Below are positions 53,110-62,050 of a DNA stretch of 64,000 bases, piece after piece (position 1 is the first letter of the stretch; each line of letters starts with the position of its first letter). This DNA comes from Domibacillus mangrovi (GTDB lineage: Bacteria; Bacillota; Bacilli; Bacillales; Domibacillaceae). The notes under the pieces are model-generated. The model was given only the letters and a program-made list of their open reading frames with translations. It had not been told where the DNA came from and searched no databases. Location: assembly GCF_001906925.1 (NCBI RefSeq), contig NZ_MRWQ01000007.1, positions 22,078 through 86,077 of the forward strand. The letters are read 5' to 3'. The position numbers and the translations under genes were made by a program.

Positions 53110-53268
53110 TTAATGAGGGAGTACAGCACGTTTCGGGCTACTGCAGTAAACAATTTCAGAAAGAATCTTGCAATCCTCAATTTGCCTAAATTTTTTCCTC
53201 GCTTCTTCTTCCGTATCAAATTCATACATTATTATATTTGAGTTTGAATAGGCCGTAATAACCCACAT
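53110..53268 (-). CDS. Small conserved-looking protein, 52 aa
   Basis: A leftward frame of 52 codons with GGAGG eight bases before ATG 53268 and a strong terminator after it. The product MWVITAYSNSNIIMYEFDTE, EEARKKFRQIEDCKILSEIV, then YCSSPKRAVLPH has the beta-alpha-beta pattern of very small Bacillus proteins with an E-F-D/E-T-E-E-EA motif. No function is known to me. It has no plausible plus-strand competitor with a ribosome-binding site. Confidence 0.6.
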   Translation of the reverse strand: MWVITAYSNSNIIMYEFDTEEEARKKFRQIEDCKILSEIVYCSSPKRAVLPH

Positions 53269-53328
53269 AAAAGGTTCCTCCAATGGTGAAAGATGAGTAA
53301 TGTTTCTTCTGGAGTGTACATAGTCTAT

Positions 53329-54924
53329 TTACATCACTTCTATATCTGCATCTTTTTTCAAATCAAGTAAAGAAGTATTGTCTTGTTTAAGGGATAACTG
53401 AGCGCCTTTACTAAACTGTTCCTTCGCTAAAATGCCTGCTACTTTTGGAGCCGCCCAAAACATCGGCAGCAATAATAGCGAAACAGGAATGGCCGTTACG
53501 ACGATAAAAGACTGAATGGCCCCAATGCTTCCTTCACCGATCGTCAGCAACACAATCGCCACTAGTCCCATAACAGCAGCCCAGAAAATACGCATACCTT
53601 TAGCTGGATTGCTATCACCCGTAACGGCAACAGAAATCGTATACGCCATTGAATCTGCAGTGGTGACAACAAACAATATCGTCACGACTAAGAAAGCAGG
53701 TGCAAGAATGACACTAAGCGGAAGCTGCTGTACGATCGCGATCATCGCAGCTGGCATTCCTGCGCTATTTAATGCGTCAGAAATAATGCCTGGCTGTGCG
53801 AGTTCGTAAAAAACACCCGTACCCCCAACAACCGTAAACCAAAAATTCGTCACGATTGGTGCAATAATGGCAATGGCTACAACGATCTCTTTAATCGTCC
53901 GCCCTCTTGAAATACTCGAAATAAAAATAGCCATCATCGGTCCATACCCTAAAAACCAGCCCCAAAAGAAAATAGTCCAGGAACCGAGCCATAATGAATC
54001 CCCTCTATACGTACTTAGTCTCATAAATTCTTGAAGATAAACACCCGTTGAAGAAACAAATGTATCCACAATAAATCCACCAGGTCCCATTAACAATACG
54101 GCAGCCATGAGGATAAGCGTCAATACTACATTTAGATTACTTAAAAATTGAATTCCTTTATGAAGGCCTGTCACAGCCGAAATGATTGAAATGACAACTA
54201 CACTGACAATGATCAATATTTGCGTCGTTTCCGTATTCGGTATCCCGAACAACGATTCTAATCCATAAGCTGCCTGCAGGCCTAAAAATCCGATCGGACC
54301 GATAGTTCCAGCGGCCACTGCAATGATTGAAAAAGCATCCACTGCTGTTCCGAGTACACTTTTTTTCATAATTTTCTCTCCAAAAATCGGATAGAGAAGA
54401 GAGCGAGGTTTTAATGGCATCCCTCTATGGTAGTGTGCATACATAAGAACAACCGTGCTCAGTGTTCCTAAAATCGCCCAGGCAAGAAATCCCCAGTGCA
54501 AGTAAGTTTGTGCAAAAACAGGGATGATGGCTTCTTGCGTATGTGGCGCTACTCCTTCAAACGCAGGCGGCGTGCTAATAAAATGATACATAGGCTCCGC
54601 AGCGGCCCAAAACACCCCTCCTCCTGCAAGCAATGTTGTCATGATCATCGCAATCCATTTAAACGTAGAAATTTCAGGTTTGTCTAACAGACCCAGACGA
54701 ATTTTCCCGTACTTTGAAAAGGCCATTCCAAGGGCAATGAAAAAAGTACCAAGAAGCAGAATCTGCCAAAACGCGCCAAAATATTTAGTTGCGAATGCAA
54801 ATGAAACGTTTACTATATTGGACACAAATTCTAAATTAATGAACGATGCAAGAACAAATAGTAAAAGCAGTCCCCCGCTGATTATTAGAACGGGCCAGTC
54901 CGTCTGTGTTTTTTTTCCATTCAT
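53329..54924 (-). CDS. BCCT family transporter in the catabolic cluster
   Basis: A 531-residue BCCT transporter, about 28 residues longer than the copy at 32566. WTIFFWGWFLGYGPMMAIFI is the signature region; it has G-Y-G-P-M where many betaine carriers have S-W-T-P-F, and GGGVFWAAAEPMYHF replaces the usual GIGLLFYGVAEP. These differences suggest another substrate, as in the CaiT/BetT branches. GGTGGGG precedes the ATG. It lies downstream of ridA and iclR genes and should feed the cluster with a quaternary-ammonium or sulphonium compound. Confidence 0.88.
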   Translation of the reverse strand: MNGKKTQTDWPVLIISGGLLLLFVLASFINLEFVSNIVNVSFAFATKYFGAFWQILLLGTFFIALGMAFSKYGKIRLGLLDKPEISTFKWIAMIMTTLLAGGGVFWAAAEPMYHFISTPPAFEGVAPHTQEAIIPVFAQTYLHWGFLAWAILGTLSTVVLMYAHYHRGMPLKPRSLLYPIFGEKIMKKSVLGTAVDAFSIIAVAAGTIGPIGFLGLQAAYGLESLFGIPNTETTQILIIVSVVVISIISAVTGLHKGIQFLSNLNVVLTLILMAAVLLMGPGGFIVDTFVSSTGVYLQEFMRLSTYRGDSLWLGSWTIFFWGWFLGYGPMMAIFISSISRGRTIKEIVVAIAIIAPIVTNFWFTVVGGTGVFYELAQPGIISDALNSAGMPAAMIAIVQQLPLSVILAPAFLVVTILFVVTTADSMAYTISVAVTGDSNPAKGMRIFWAAVMGLVAIVLLTIGEGSIGAIQSFIVVTAIPVSLLLLPMFWAAPKVAGILAKEQFSKGAQLSLKQDNTSLLDLKKDADIEVM

Positions 54925-55066
54925 CTTTTATTCCCCACCTTCGTTATATGTCGAGATGCAGCTTTCAATGGTTCGAAATTTTTTTCACCTTTTTTTAGGA
55001 ATAATATCATACATATGAATACGCACGAATATGCTAGGATCACGCATAATGTAACCGCTTTCTTTA

Positions 55067-55100
55067 GTAATAAAGTGGAATGTTCATTCCACTTTATTAC
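55067..55100. repeat. Perfect 14-bp inverted repeat after ridA
   Basis: GTAATAAAGTGGAA / TTCCACTTTATTAC with loop TGTTCA, touching the ridA stop. The flank on either side has no T-run, so it is a hairpin of uncertain role (weak terminator or regulator site before the BCCT gene). Confidence 0.55.
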
Positions 55101-55543
55101 TATTCTATTTCAACGATAACGTCAATCTCAACAGCTGCTCCTCGCGGCAACATAACACCAACCGCGGTTCTTGCATGACTGCCAATATCTTCTCCAAATA
55201 ACTCTACAAGCAGATCAGAAGAGCCATTCATCACTTTTGCCTGGGACGTAAAATCAAATGCTGTATTAATAAAACCTAACAATTTAACAAACTTTTTCAC
55301 ACGGGACAATTCACCAGCATGTTCCTTAATCGTCGACAATGCATATAAAATAGCCTCTTGTGCTGCTTCGTATCCTTGTTCAATTGTTAAATCAGTTCCT
55401 ACTTTTCCAATATGACTATATGATAGACTTCCTGATAAATAAAGCAGGTTTCCTGATTGAACACACGAGATGTAGTTTCCACCTTTTGCTTTTTTTTCAG
55501 GAAGTGATAAATTCATTTCTTTTAGCTTTTCTTCAGGTCTCAT
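55100..55543 (-). CDS. RidA (YjgF/YER057c/UK114) family protein
   Basis: A 147-residue RidA-fold protein of the longer RidA_2-like subgroup. NYISCVQSGNLLYLSGSLSY is the N-terminal family stretch, and SHARTAVGVMLPRGAAVEID is the C-terminal signature with the conserved Arg. RidA proteins hydrolyse reactive enamines or imines. AAGGAGATC precedes the ATG. It follows iclR by 24 bp, so it is likely to be in one transcript with it. An imine-forming step in the cluster is inferred. Confidence 0.85.
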   Translation of the reverse strand: MRPEEKLKEMNLSLPEKKAKGGNYISCVQSGNLLYLSGSLSYSHIGKVGTDLTIEQGYEAAQEAILYALSTIKEHAGELSRVKKFVKLLGFINTAFDFTSQAKVMNGSSDLLVELFGEDIGSHARTAVGVMLPRGAAVEIDVIVEIE

Positions 55544-55567
55544 AGTGATCTCCTTCTTCGTTCATAA

Positions 55568-56305
55568 TTAAATAAGTGATTCGGAAATTTCATTTGTGGC
55601 ATTTAATAAAACGGGAATACTAGACTTCATTGTTTGGCGATTCCAGCGAAATGTCGGGCCTGAGACAGATAACGCACCAATTACACGCTTTTGTGGATCA
55701 AAAACGGGTGCTGAAATAGCAGACACATTTTTATTCACTTCTTCTTCATTGATCGCATACCCATTTTCTTTTGTTTCATCTAGCAATCTACGGATACGTC
55801 CTCGTTGTTCCGGCGCCACTGAAAGCAAAATCCGCTCTTGTAATTCTTTTGATTGGAATGCAAGTATCGCTCGTCCACTGGCACCGATATAAAGCGGCAG
55901 GCGTTTCCCAACACCTACGGAACGTCTAATTTCTTGCTGGCTTTCATATTCAAGAGCGCACACCCTTACATGGCCGCTCGGTACATAGAAACCAGCTGTT
56001 TCTCCCGTTATGTCACGCAACTTAATCAATCTTGGTTCAATGACAGGTGCGAGAGGCATTTCCGTCAAGATTTTATTCGCATAATCTAAAAAAACGGCTC
56101 CCAGCGAATATAGCTTTGATCGAGGATCTTGAAAAACCATTCCTTCTACTTTTAATGTCGTTAACAAACGATGCACAATTGTAGAAGACAGTTCCAGTTC
56201 TTTACTAATATCACTCACACCTTGAGGACCAGGTGTTTCATTTAAATAGTTCATAATTTTTATAGCACGCACAACAGTTGCGGCTACTTCCGGCTTTGTT
56301 TTCAT
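55568..56305 (-). CDS. IclR family transcriptional regulator
   Basis: A 245-residue regulator. Residues 7-70 form the winged helix (IKIMNYLNETPGPQGVSDIS, ELSSTIVHRLLTTLKVEGMV), and the C-terminal effector domain has RSVGVGKRLPLYIGASGRAI and VIGALSVSGPTFRW. IclR proteins commonly control catabolic operons through their substrate. GGAGG lies seven bases before the ATG. It is flanked by the cluster genes and is the obvious candidate to control the 59780-61507 operon. Confidence 0.9.
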   Translation of the reverse strand: MKTKPEVAATVVRAIKIMNYLNETPGPQGVSDISKELELSSTIVHRLLTTLKVEGMVFQDPRSKLYSLGAVFLDYANKILTEMPLAPVIEPRLIKLRDITGETAGFYVPSGHVRVCALEYESQQEIRRSVGVGKRLPLYIGASGRAILAFQSKELQERILLSVAPEQRGRIRRLLDETKENGYAINEEEVNKNVSAISAPVFDPQKRVIGALSVSGPTFRWNRQTMKSSIPVLLNATNEISESLI

Positions 56306-56395
56306 TTAATAACCTCCACAAAGAAGAATAGCAGTAAAAGAGACTCCTCTTTTTCTTTGTGCCCTATTGTATCATATTCACTCATCACTTTTGAT

Positions 56396-56438
56396 AAAAC
56401 GGTGAAAAGGGGAAATGCTTTTCCCTCTTCACTGTTTT
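56396..56438 (-). terminator. Terminator of the aldehyde dehydrogenase operon
   Basis: On the minus strand AAAACAGTGAAGAGGGAAAA pairs with TTTCCCCTTTTCACCGTTTT (few mismatches) ahead of ATC. Confidence 0.75.
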
Positions 56439-56484
56439 AGTAAGCTGGTGAATATGCACTTTTGATCGTTAATGGATGGTTTTC

Positions 56485-57954
56485 TTAGTTGCTGTTAATG
56501 TACCGCGTTTTATTTTGGCAATAAAATTCAACGGCTTCACTGCCTAACTCTTTATAAGTGCCTGTGCTTGATTGCTTGTAACCGCCAAATGGAGCTTGGA
56601 AAAATGTTCCTGTTGTTGTCATATTCACTTTCACTATCCCTGCTTGAATCTCATTCAGCGCTTTTGTCATATAAGACAAGTTTTTCGTGCAGATAGAAGC
56701 TGACAAGCCGAATGCAATATCGTTGGCGATTTCGATCGCCTCATCAATATTACTTGTCTCAATGATGCTAATAACAGGTCCAAATACTTCTTCTTGGCCA
56801 ATTGTCATCGAAGACGTGACGCCGCCAATGACCGTTGGTTCAACAAAATAACCGTGTTCTGTTCCAGCTTTTTGCGGAATACCGCCGCCAACAAGAACTT
56901 CTGCTCCTTCTTCTACTGCTTTCTTCACTAGATCAAGCGTCGATTGGCGCTCACCTTCGCTTACTTGAGGACCGATATCCACTCCTTCTTCAAATCCGTT
57001 GCCGACTTTGATTTCCTTCGCGCGGGCTACGAGTTTTTCTGTGAACTCTTTAATAATGTCTTTATGGACGATTACCCGTCCCGTCGCTGTACACGCTTGA
57101 CCTGTTTGTCCGAATCCTCCAGCGGCTGCAAGCTGAACGGCAGTTTCGATATCTGCATCTTCCATGACGATTAGTGGATTTTTCCCACCCATTTCAAGCA
57201 AAACGCGTTTCATGTCTTTCGATGCTTCTTGATAAATAAGGTTTCCTACACGGTTAGAACCAGTAAACGTAATCCCTTTAACAGCTGGGTGGTGAATCAT
57301 TTCTGTCACAAGTCGCCCTGGACCGACGATTTGGTTGACAACACCAGCTGGAACTCCTGCTTTTTGAATAATCTCCATAAACTTCGAAGCGGTTAAAGGT
57401 GTTTCAGAAGAAGCTTTGAGCACAACTGTATTTCCACATAAAATCGCAGGTGCAATTTTCCATACCGGAATAGACAGCGGGAAATTCCAAGGTGTCACAA
57501 CGAGAATAACTCCGAGTGCTTCTTTATGTGTTTCAATTTGCACATTCGGCATGTCTGACTCGATGATTCTGCCTGTCATACGCCGTCCTTCTCCTGCGTA
57601 AAACTTGACGATACCTGCTGCGTAAACGATTTCTTTCAAAGCGTCAGCGTACGTTTTCCCTTCTTCTTTGACAATGATGTTTGCCAGTTCCTCTTGTTCT
57701 TCTTCCATAATGGCAGCGATTTTATACAAATACTCACCACGCTGTGGAGACGGAACCTTTTTCCACGTTTTAAATGCTTCTTCTGCTGCAGTGAGTGCTG
57801 CTGCAGCGTCATCTGCTGTTGATTGCTGAACGTGGGCAACGACTTCTCTCGTATCAGCTGGATTAACAATGTCAATAAAGTCTGTGCCTGATGGCGTTGT
57901 CCATTCACCATTAATAAAATTTTTCAATGTTTTTGTTTCGTTTGCAGTTGTCAT
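56485..57954 (-). CDS. Aldehyde dehydrogenase
   Basis: A 489-residue NAD(P)-dependent aldehyde dehydrogenase. The catalytic Cys is in GFGQTGQACTATGRV, the Glu in LLEMGGKNPL, and VTPWNFPLSIPVWKIAPAIL is the cofactor region. The C-terminus AFGGYKQSSTGTYKELG...YCQNKTRYI resembles the GucD/YcbD group that oxidises alpha-ketoglutarate semialdehyde, but related enzymes take succinate or aminobutyraldehydes. AGGAGGAATC precedes the ATG. Fourth gene of the operon, 33 bp after the DUF3726 gene. Confidence 0.9.
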   Translation of the reverse strand: MTTANETKTLKNFINGEWTTPSGTDFIDIVNPADTREVVAHVQQSTADDAAAALTAAEEAFKTWKKVPSPQRGEYLYKIAAIMEEEQEELANIIVKEEGKTYADALKEIVYAAGIVKFYAGEGRRMTGRIIESDMPNVQIETHKEALGVILVVTPWNFPLSIPVWKIAPAILCGNTVVLKASSETPLTASKFMEIIQKAGVPAGVVNQIVGPGRLVTEMIHHPAVKGITFTGSNRVGNLIYQEASKDMKRVLLEMGGKNPLIVMEDADIETAVQLAAAGGFGQTGQACTATGRVIVHKDIIKEFTEKLVARAKEIKVGNGFEEGVDIGPQVSEGERQSTLDLVKKAVEEGAEVLVGGGIPQKAGTEHGYFVEPTVIGGVTSSMTIGQEEVFGPVISIIETSNIDEAIEIANDIAFGLSASICTKNLSYMTKALNEIQAGIVKVNMTTTGTFFQAPFGGYKQSSTGTYKELGSEAVEFYCQNKTRYINSN

Positions 57955-57987
57955 GAAGATTCCTCCTATTAATGTTATTGAATGGTA

Positions 57988-58779
57988 TTAAGCAAGCTCT
58001 CCTGCTCCGCGCAGTCTTGATAACTCGGTTGATTCAACGAGAATATTTCGTCCAGTTTGATGTACTTCATCCCATAGCGCGCGATCCACTTCTGCGCCGT
58101 ACTGATGAGAATTTTCCAATGTGCGTTTCACATACTCAGAATCGATGATTGGAATGTTTCTTTCTTTTGCTTCTTTTTTTAGCTTCTCAAGAAGATGAGC
58201 AACCACTTCGACTTTTTTCGTGCATATTAACAAAAATTCATTTGAGCTTTTTTGTCTATCTAGATTGTCCAGTGCTGCATGGAACTCGTTCTCAAGATTT
58301 ATATGAAGGCCTTCTGCCAATACAGGATAAGGACTATCTGGAGTAGCAATGATCCAAGCTGGAGCACCTTCTGCCGTTTGATAGTGAATGACGCATCCTT
58401 TTCCTTTTGAGGCAATCCAGAAAGCCTGCTGGGCAAAAAGGGAAGATGTGGATGTATTTTGTACATACACAACGGCTGTTTCTGTTTTTGCTAATTGAGC
58501 GCACGCATAGTCACCCACTGTTTTCCCCACTAGAAGACCGCTTTGTCCACCGCCTTCAAAATGAGTGATTCCTTCTTTTTCAGACAGTAATCGAATGTTT
58601 TCCATCTTACTTGCTTTCATTCGATCTAACTCACCCGTTAATACGTTCAGTCCTAAAAGCCCACCAAACTCTCCCCACGCTACCGCTGCTGCCCCATCTT
58701 CTGCGCAGCCGTATGGAATGCCGCATGCTTCAAATACTTTTTTGCAGTGTACGTACAATTCTAAATAAGAGACACGCAT
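57988..58779 (-). CDS. DUF3726 family protein
   Basis: A 263-residue cytosolic protein. The pattern YLELYVHCKKVFEACGIPYG, CAEDGAAAVAWGEFGGLLGL and VVYVQNTSTSSLFAQQAFWI is what I recall as DUF3726, a family seen beside quaternary-ammonium catabolism genes; the function is unknown. GGAG lies nine bases before ATG 58779; the frame extends to 58830 without a site. It overlaps the end of the dipeptidase-like gene by 19 bp, so the proteins are translationally coupled. Confidence 0.6.
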   Translation of the reverse strand: MRVSYLELYVHCKKVFEACGIPYGCAEDGAAAVAWGEFGGLLGLNVLTGELDRMKASKMENIRLLSEKEGITHFEGGGQSGLLVGKTVGDYACAQLAKTETAVVYVQNTSTSSLFAQQAFWIASKGKGCVIHYQTAEGAPAWIIATPDSPYPVLAEGLHINLENEFHAALDNLDRQKSSNEFLLICTKKVEVVAHLLEKLKKEAKERNIPIIDSEYVKRTLENSHQYGAEVDRALWDEVHQTGRNILVESTELSRLRGAGELA

Positions 58780-59783
58780 TTTTCCAGCTCCTTTTCCGCT
58801 TTGAATCCCTCGGTAAAGAAACGCAGCCAATTTCCTCCCATCACCGCGGATACTTCTTCTTGTGTCATGCCTTTATTTGCAAGTCCCATTGCGATGTTTG
58901 GGAAATCCGCTGGTGTTTTAAACCAGGACTGCCACTCTGGCCAAGATGGGTTGTCTTTTGAACCGGCGCCATAATCAATTTTGTGCGTCCAACGTCCCAT
59001 ACGCATCCATTTTAAAAATTCATCAGACATATTTAACGTTAAATCCGTTCCAATGCCGACATGTTCAATGCCCATAAAATCAACGGTGCGCACAATCATA
59101 TCGCAAAATTCTTCAAGCGTTGTTTCAGGTCCATTAATTAGATGAGGATACGCACAAACGCCAAGCACGCCGCCGTTGTCTCTAAGCTCACCTAGCAATT
59201 CTTTTGATTTGTTGCGCTTAGACGGATAAATCCAATCTGGGTTTGCGTGAGTTATAGCGACCGGACGGCTTGAAGCAGCGATGGCGTCAAGTGATGTACG
59301 ATTGCCAACATGAGATAAATCCACGACCATACCGACCCGGTTCATTTCTTCAACGACTAGCTTTCCATATCTTGAAAGCCCTGTATCTTGCTCTTCATAA
59401 CAACTGCTGCCAATTAAGTTTTGATTATTATAAGTAAGCTGCATAATTTTTACCCCAAGATCATTAAAAACAGAAACAAGGGCGAGCTCATCTTCAAGTG
59501 CGGAAGTATTTTGTGCTCCTAAAACAACACCAATCTTCCCGCTTGCTTTCGCTTTTAAAATGTCTTCCCCTTTATGAACAGGCATGACAAGATCTTCATG
59601 CTCGGCGAAAAAGCGGTGCCAAGTTCCCAATTTGGTGAGTGTTTCACGAGCATTTTCCCATAGGCCACAGCATGCGTGAACACATGTTACGCCGCCTTTC
59701 TTTAAAAGCAGCAGAAAATCACGGTCCCAATTACTTAACTCTAACGCATCAATGATAATCATATCTTCTATTTGAATAGTCAT
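58761..59783 (-). CDS. M19 dipeptidase-like protein with degenerate metal site
   Basis: A 340-residue membrane-dipeptidase (M19) fold protein. MVVDLSHVGNRTSLDAI (His158) and PVAITHANPDWI (His179) are kept, as are Arg190 and GIGTDL (Asp247). The first zinc ligands, normally DGHND, read DALEL (residues 12-16), and the bridging Glu is Gln91 in VVLGAQNTSAL. A binuclear peptidase centre is therefore unlikely. Its start overlaps the 575-residue gene by 4 bp. A hydrolase or lyase acting on an unusual substrate is inferred. Homologues occur in glycine-betaine/dimethylglycine gene clusters, from memory. Confidence 0.8.
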   Translation of the reverse strand: MTIQIEDMIIIDALELSNWDRDFLLLLKKGGVTCVHACCGLWENARETLTKLGTWHRFFAEHEDLVMPVHKGEDILKAKASGKIGVVLGAQNTSALEDELALVSVFNDLGVKIMQLTYNNQNLIGSSCYEEQDTGLSRYGKLVVEEMNRVGMVVDLSHVGNRTSLDAIAASSRPVAITHANPDWIYPSKRNKSKELLGELRDNGGVLGVCAYPHLINGPETTLEEFCDMIVRTVDFMGIEHVGIGTDLTLNMSDEFLKWMRMGRWTHKIDYGAGSKDNPSWPEWQSWFKTPADFPNIAMGLANKGMTQEEVSAVMGGNWLRFFTEGFKAEKELEKCVSLI

Positions 59784-61507
59784 TTAGTCTCCTCCATTAC
59801 GGGTAATTGTGGAAATATCCACGTGTCATCAAATGCTGTACCTATTTCTTCTACGAGCGGAGCTCCCTGGAAAAGAGTAATGCGCACCCATCGGTTTGAT
59901 TTCGGATCAAATCGTTCAGCCCCGAAAAAAGCCAGCTTGCATCTTAATAAGTATATAGGCAGCATATCTTCACTTAACAAATTGCATTGTACTTCTCCAT
60001 ATTCATAACCATCTAAAGATTGAATGCGCTTTACAATCCCTTTACACTCGGGATGGTGCAATAAAAATGCGGCAACCATTTCATCTTCTGAACGACCTTG
60101 TAACACATCGTTTAGCTCTTGTACTTGTTTTGCAATATGAAGCGGCATCGCCCGATCTTCACCCGGCTCTTCTCCACATATTCCCATACGCGGTTCTTCT
60201 TTTTCAACAGAGCGGTACCAGAAATAATGATTTTCACGTTTATCGCTAAAGTTATATTGAAGTGCCCAGCTATACTGTTTCTTCATAATCTCTTGAAGCG
60301 TTTGTATCGTCATCTCAGGAACGAGCTCATACACTTCATCTACATTAAAACCGTTTTCTAAATCAACCACATGATCTGCATGTACTTCAATCAATAAAGA
60401 ATGAAGCAGCTCTTGCATGTCAATTGAAGCGCTTTCTTTAGCTATTTTTGTAAGTTCAATCCAAGGTTGTTCAACTGCCTTCGATTCAAACGTTCCATTT
60501 TCCATATATTCCTTAACCAGCGTTTTCATTTTTGCACATTCAGCTGCTAACTGTGTCGGATTTACGAATACGTTTACATCCAAAACAGGTGATTGTTCAA
60601 AGTAGATTTGAGATTTGTTCAAAAGTCCCATAAAGCGCTTACACTCTTTCCCTGTTGGGTGTATGTTCTTTACACGCGCAAGTGCTTTTTCTCGAATATA
60701 TACCCACTGATGAAGCAATCTAGGATGATTGATTAAAAATGGTACCATCCCAAGTCCCGTTGCATTACCAGTCCCAATAAAGCGCTTTATTTCTGGATGC
60801 AGCTTAGATGCATTCGGATTTTTCTGACAAGCTATATGTTCGACAAGTTCAAAACTGAAATGCCGGAGCATATAAACCGCAAACATTTGTGCTTGAAATG
60901 TGCCGCTAAACGAATGATTTTCTTTTATTTTTTCATAAGGCGCAATGCCGAACTTTCCATTTCCATATACAGCAGTTGTTCTGAGTAAATAACCAATATC
61001 CGTTAAAACTTGCAGGTCTGGCTGTTTCCCTGCCATTAATGACTCTATTACATGATGGAACATTCTACCGCTTTTATTCGCCCTTGACCACACAAGGTCT
61101 CCGACATCCCCACGTCCAAATTCTTGTTTTGGAAGCTCATTTCTCAACCGTTCTATTTTTTCGTCCGATGGGATTCCTTCACAAAGAGCAAATGTAACAT
61201 CCCATTTTTCCGAAATCACCCGGTCGCTTCTTTCCTCATCGCTTATTTCTGTTGAGAAAACGATAAATGTGAACAGCCCTTGCGGTGTAATAATCCGATA
61301 ACTCGCTTCTCCATATCCTTCTTTATCTAAAGAAAAGAGAACCCTTTCAATTTCCCATGCTTCTTTCATCATTTTTCGAATCATGATCCGTAAAAAGCTC
61401 AAACTCGTTAAACGAAAGGCACCTAGTCTTTCTATCTGCATCACTTCAGAAGCTGACCGCAAAAAATCGTTTCCTTCTTTTTTGTTTATTGCTTGATTTA
61501 TTATCAA
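59780..61507 (-). CDS. Unrecognised 575-aa protein, first gene of the catabolic operon
   Basis: A soluble 575-residue protein without a family I can name. Residues 50-160 (FTFIVFSTEISDEERSDRVI, FALCEGIPSD) look like a mixed alpha/beta domain. The centre contains DLVWSRANKSGRMFHHVIES and RFIGTGNATGLGMVPFLINH, glycine- and His-rich stretches that could form an active site. The C-terminal part carries GCKGIVKRIQSLDGYE-type strands and a Trp-rich region. TTG start with GGAGG seven bases upstream, promoter and repeats upstream. It is translated as a coupled set with the M19, DUF3726 and ALDH genes. Confidence 0.65.
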   Translation of the reverse strand: MIINQAINKKEGNDFLRSASEVMQIERLGAFRLTSLSFLRIMIRKMMKEAWEIERVLFSLDKEGYGEASYRIITPQGLFTFIVFSTEISDEERSDRVISEKWDVTFALCEGIPSDEKIERLRNELPKQEFGRGDVGDLVWSRANKSGRMFHHVIESLMAGKQPDLQVLTDIGYLLRTTAVYGNGKFGIAPYEKIKENHSFSGTFQAQMFAVYMLRHFSFELVEHIACQKNPNASKLHPEIKRFIGTGNATGLGMVPFLINHPRLLHQWVYIREKALARVKNIHPTGKECKRFMGLLNKSQIYFEQSPVLDVNVFVNPTQLAAECAKMKTLVKEYMENGTFESKAVEQPWIELTKIAKESASIDMQELLHSLLIEVHADHVVDLENGFNVDEVYELVPEMTIQTLQEIMKKQYSWALQYNFSDKRENHYFWYRSVEKEEPRMGICGEEPGEDRAMPLHIAKQVQELNDVLQGRSEDEMVAAFLLHHPECKGIVKRIQSLDGYEYGEVQCNLLSEDMLPIYLLRCKLAFFGAERFDPKSNRWVRITLFQGAPLVEEIGTAFDDTWIFPQLPVMEETK

Positions 61508-61532
61508 GAAAAAACCTCCATTCCATATTTCA

Positions 61533-61563
61533 TTTTCCCGAATATAGGAATCGTTTTCCGAAT
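61533..61563. promoter_or_regulatory. Direct and inverted repeats in the operon leader, IclR operator candidate
   Basis: TTTTCCCGAAT (61533-61543) and TTTTCCGAAT (61554-61563) are direct repeats, and GGAATCGTTTTCC (61547-61559) is an inverted GGAA-N5-TTCC. They lie between the promoter and the TTG start, where a repressor could block. Confidence 0.5.
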
Positions 61564-61578
61564 TAATTTATTTTCTTT

Positions 61579-61608
61579 ATATTACAATACAGATTCTTTG
61601 CCTGTCAA
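61579..61608 (-). promoter_or_regulatory. Promoter of the 575-aa / M19 / DUF3726 / ALDH operon
   Basis: On the minus strand TTGACA (61603-61608) and TAATAT (61579-61584) are 18 bp apart, about 75-100 bp before the TTG start. Confidence 0.6.
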
Positions 61609-62050
61609 TATGTTTTGATAATTTGATATGAAATAAACTGAATCTTATTTAAATAATGAGATATATTTGGCATTTAAACTTGCTGCCACAGTCGGTATGA
61701 AATAGCTAGATGATGTCTTAGAGATTACCTTAAATCGCGACCCAGTATCCTTATTTTGATTTGTGCTGTGCACTGATTCCATTTATAAAATTTTCTTATC
61801 ATACGTTTTCATAGAACAGAAAAAAAGCCCGCGAGAAAATTTCACCAGCTCATGCTAAGACATCTATATCTAACCTCATACCTCACACATTGATTGTTAC
61901 TTTCACTATCTTAAATTCGTATATTGAATAAGTCATTCGTCGTCCAAGATTAATCGAATAATCATAGGAAAACATTTTTTCTAGAAATGTTATTTACCTT
62001 AAGCAAATTGAATAACCTTCTAAGTGATAATTTTTCAAGGGGGAATTGCA
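61609..62050. other. AT-rich intergenic region
   Basis: Between divergent genes. I see no coding frame with a ribosome-binding site, RNA motif or mobile-element end. It must hold the promoter of the alpha/beta hydrolase, which I could not place with confidence. Confidence 0.45.

Noticed and set aside
61508..62050. Mobile-element end in the AT-rich region upstream of the 575-aa gene
   Set aside because: No inverted terminal repeats, direct target duplications or transposase fragments could be seen.
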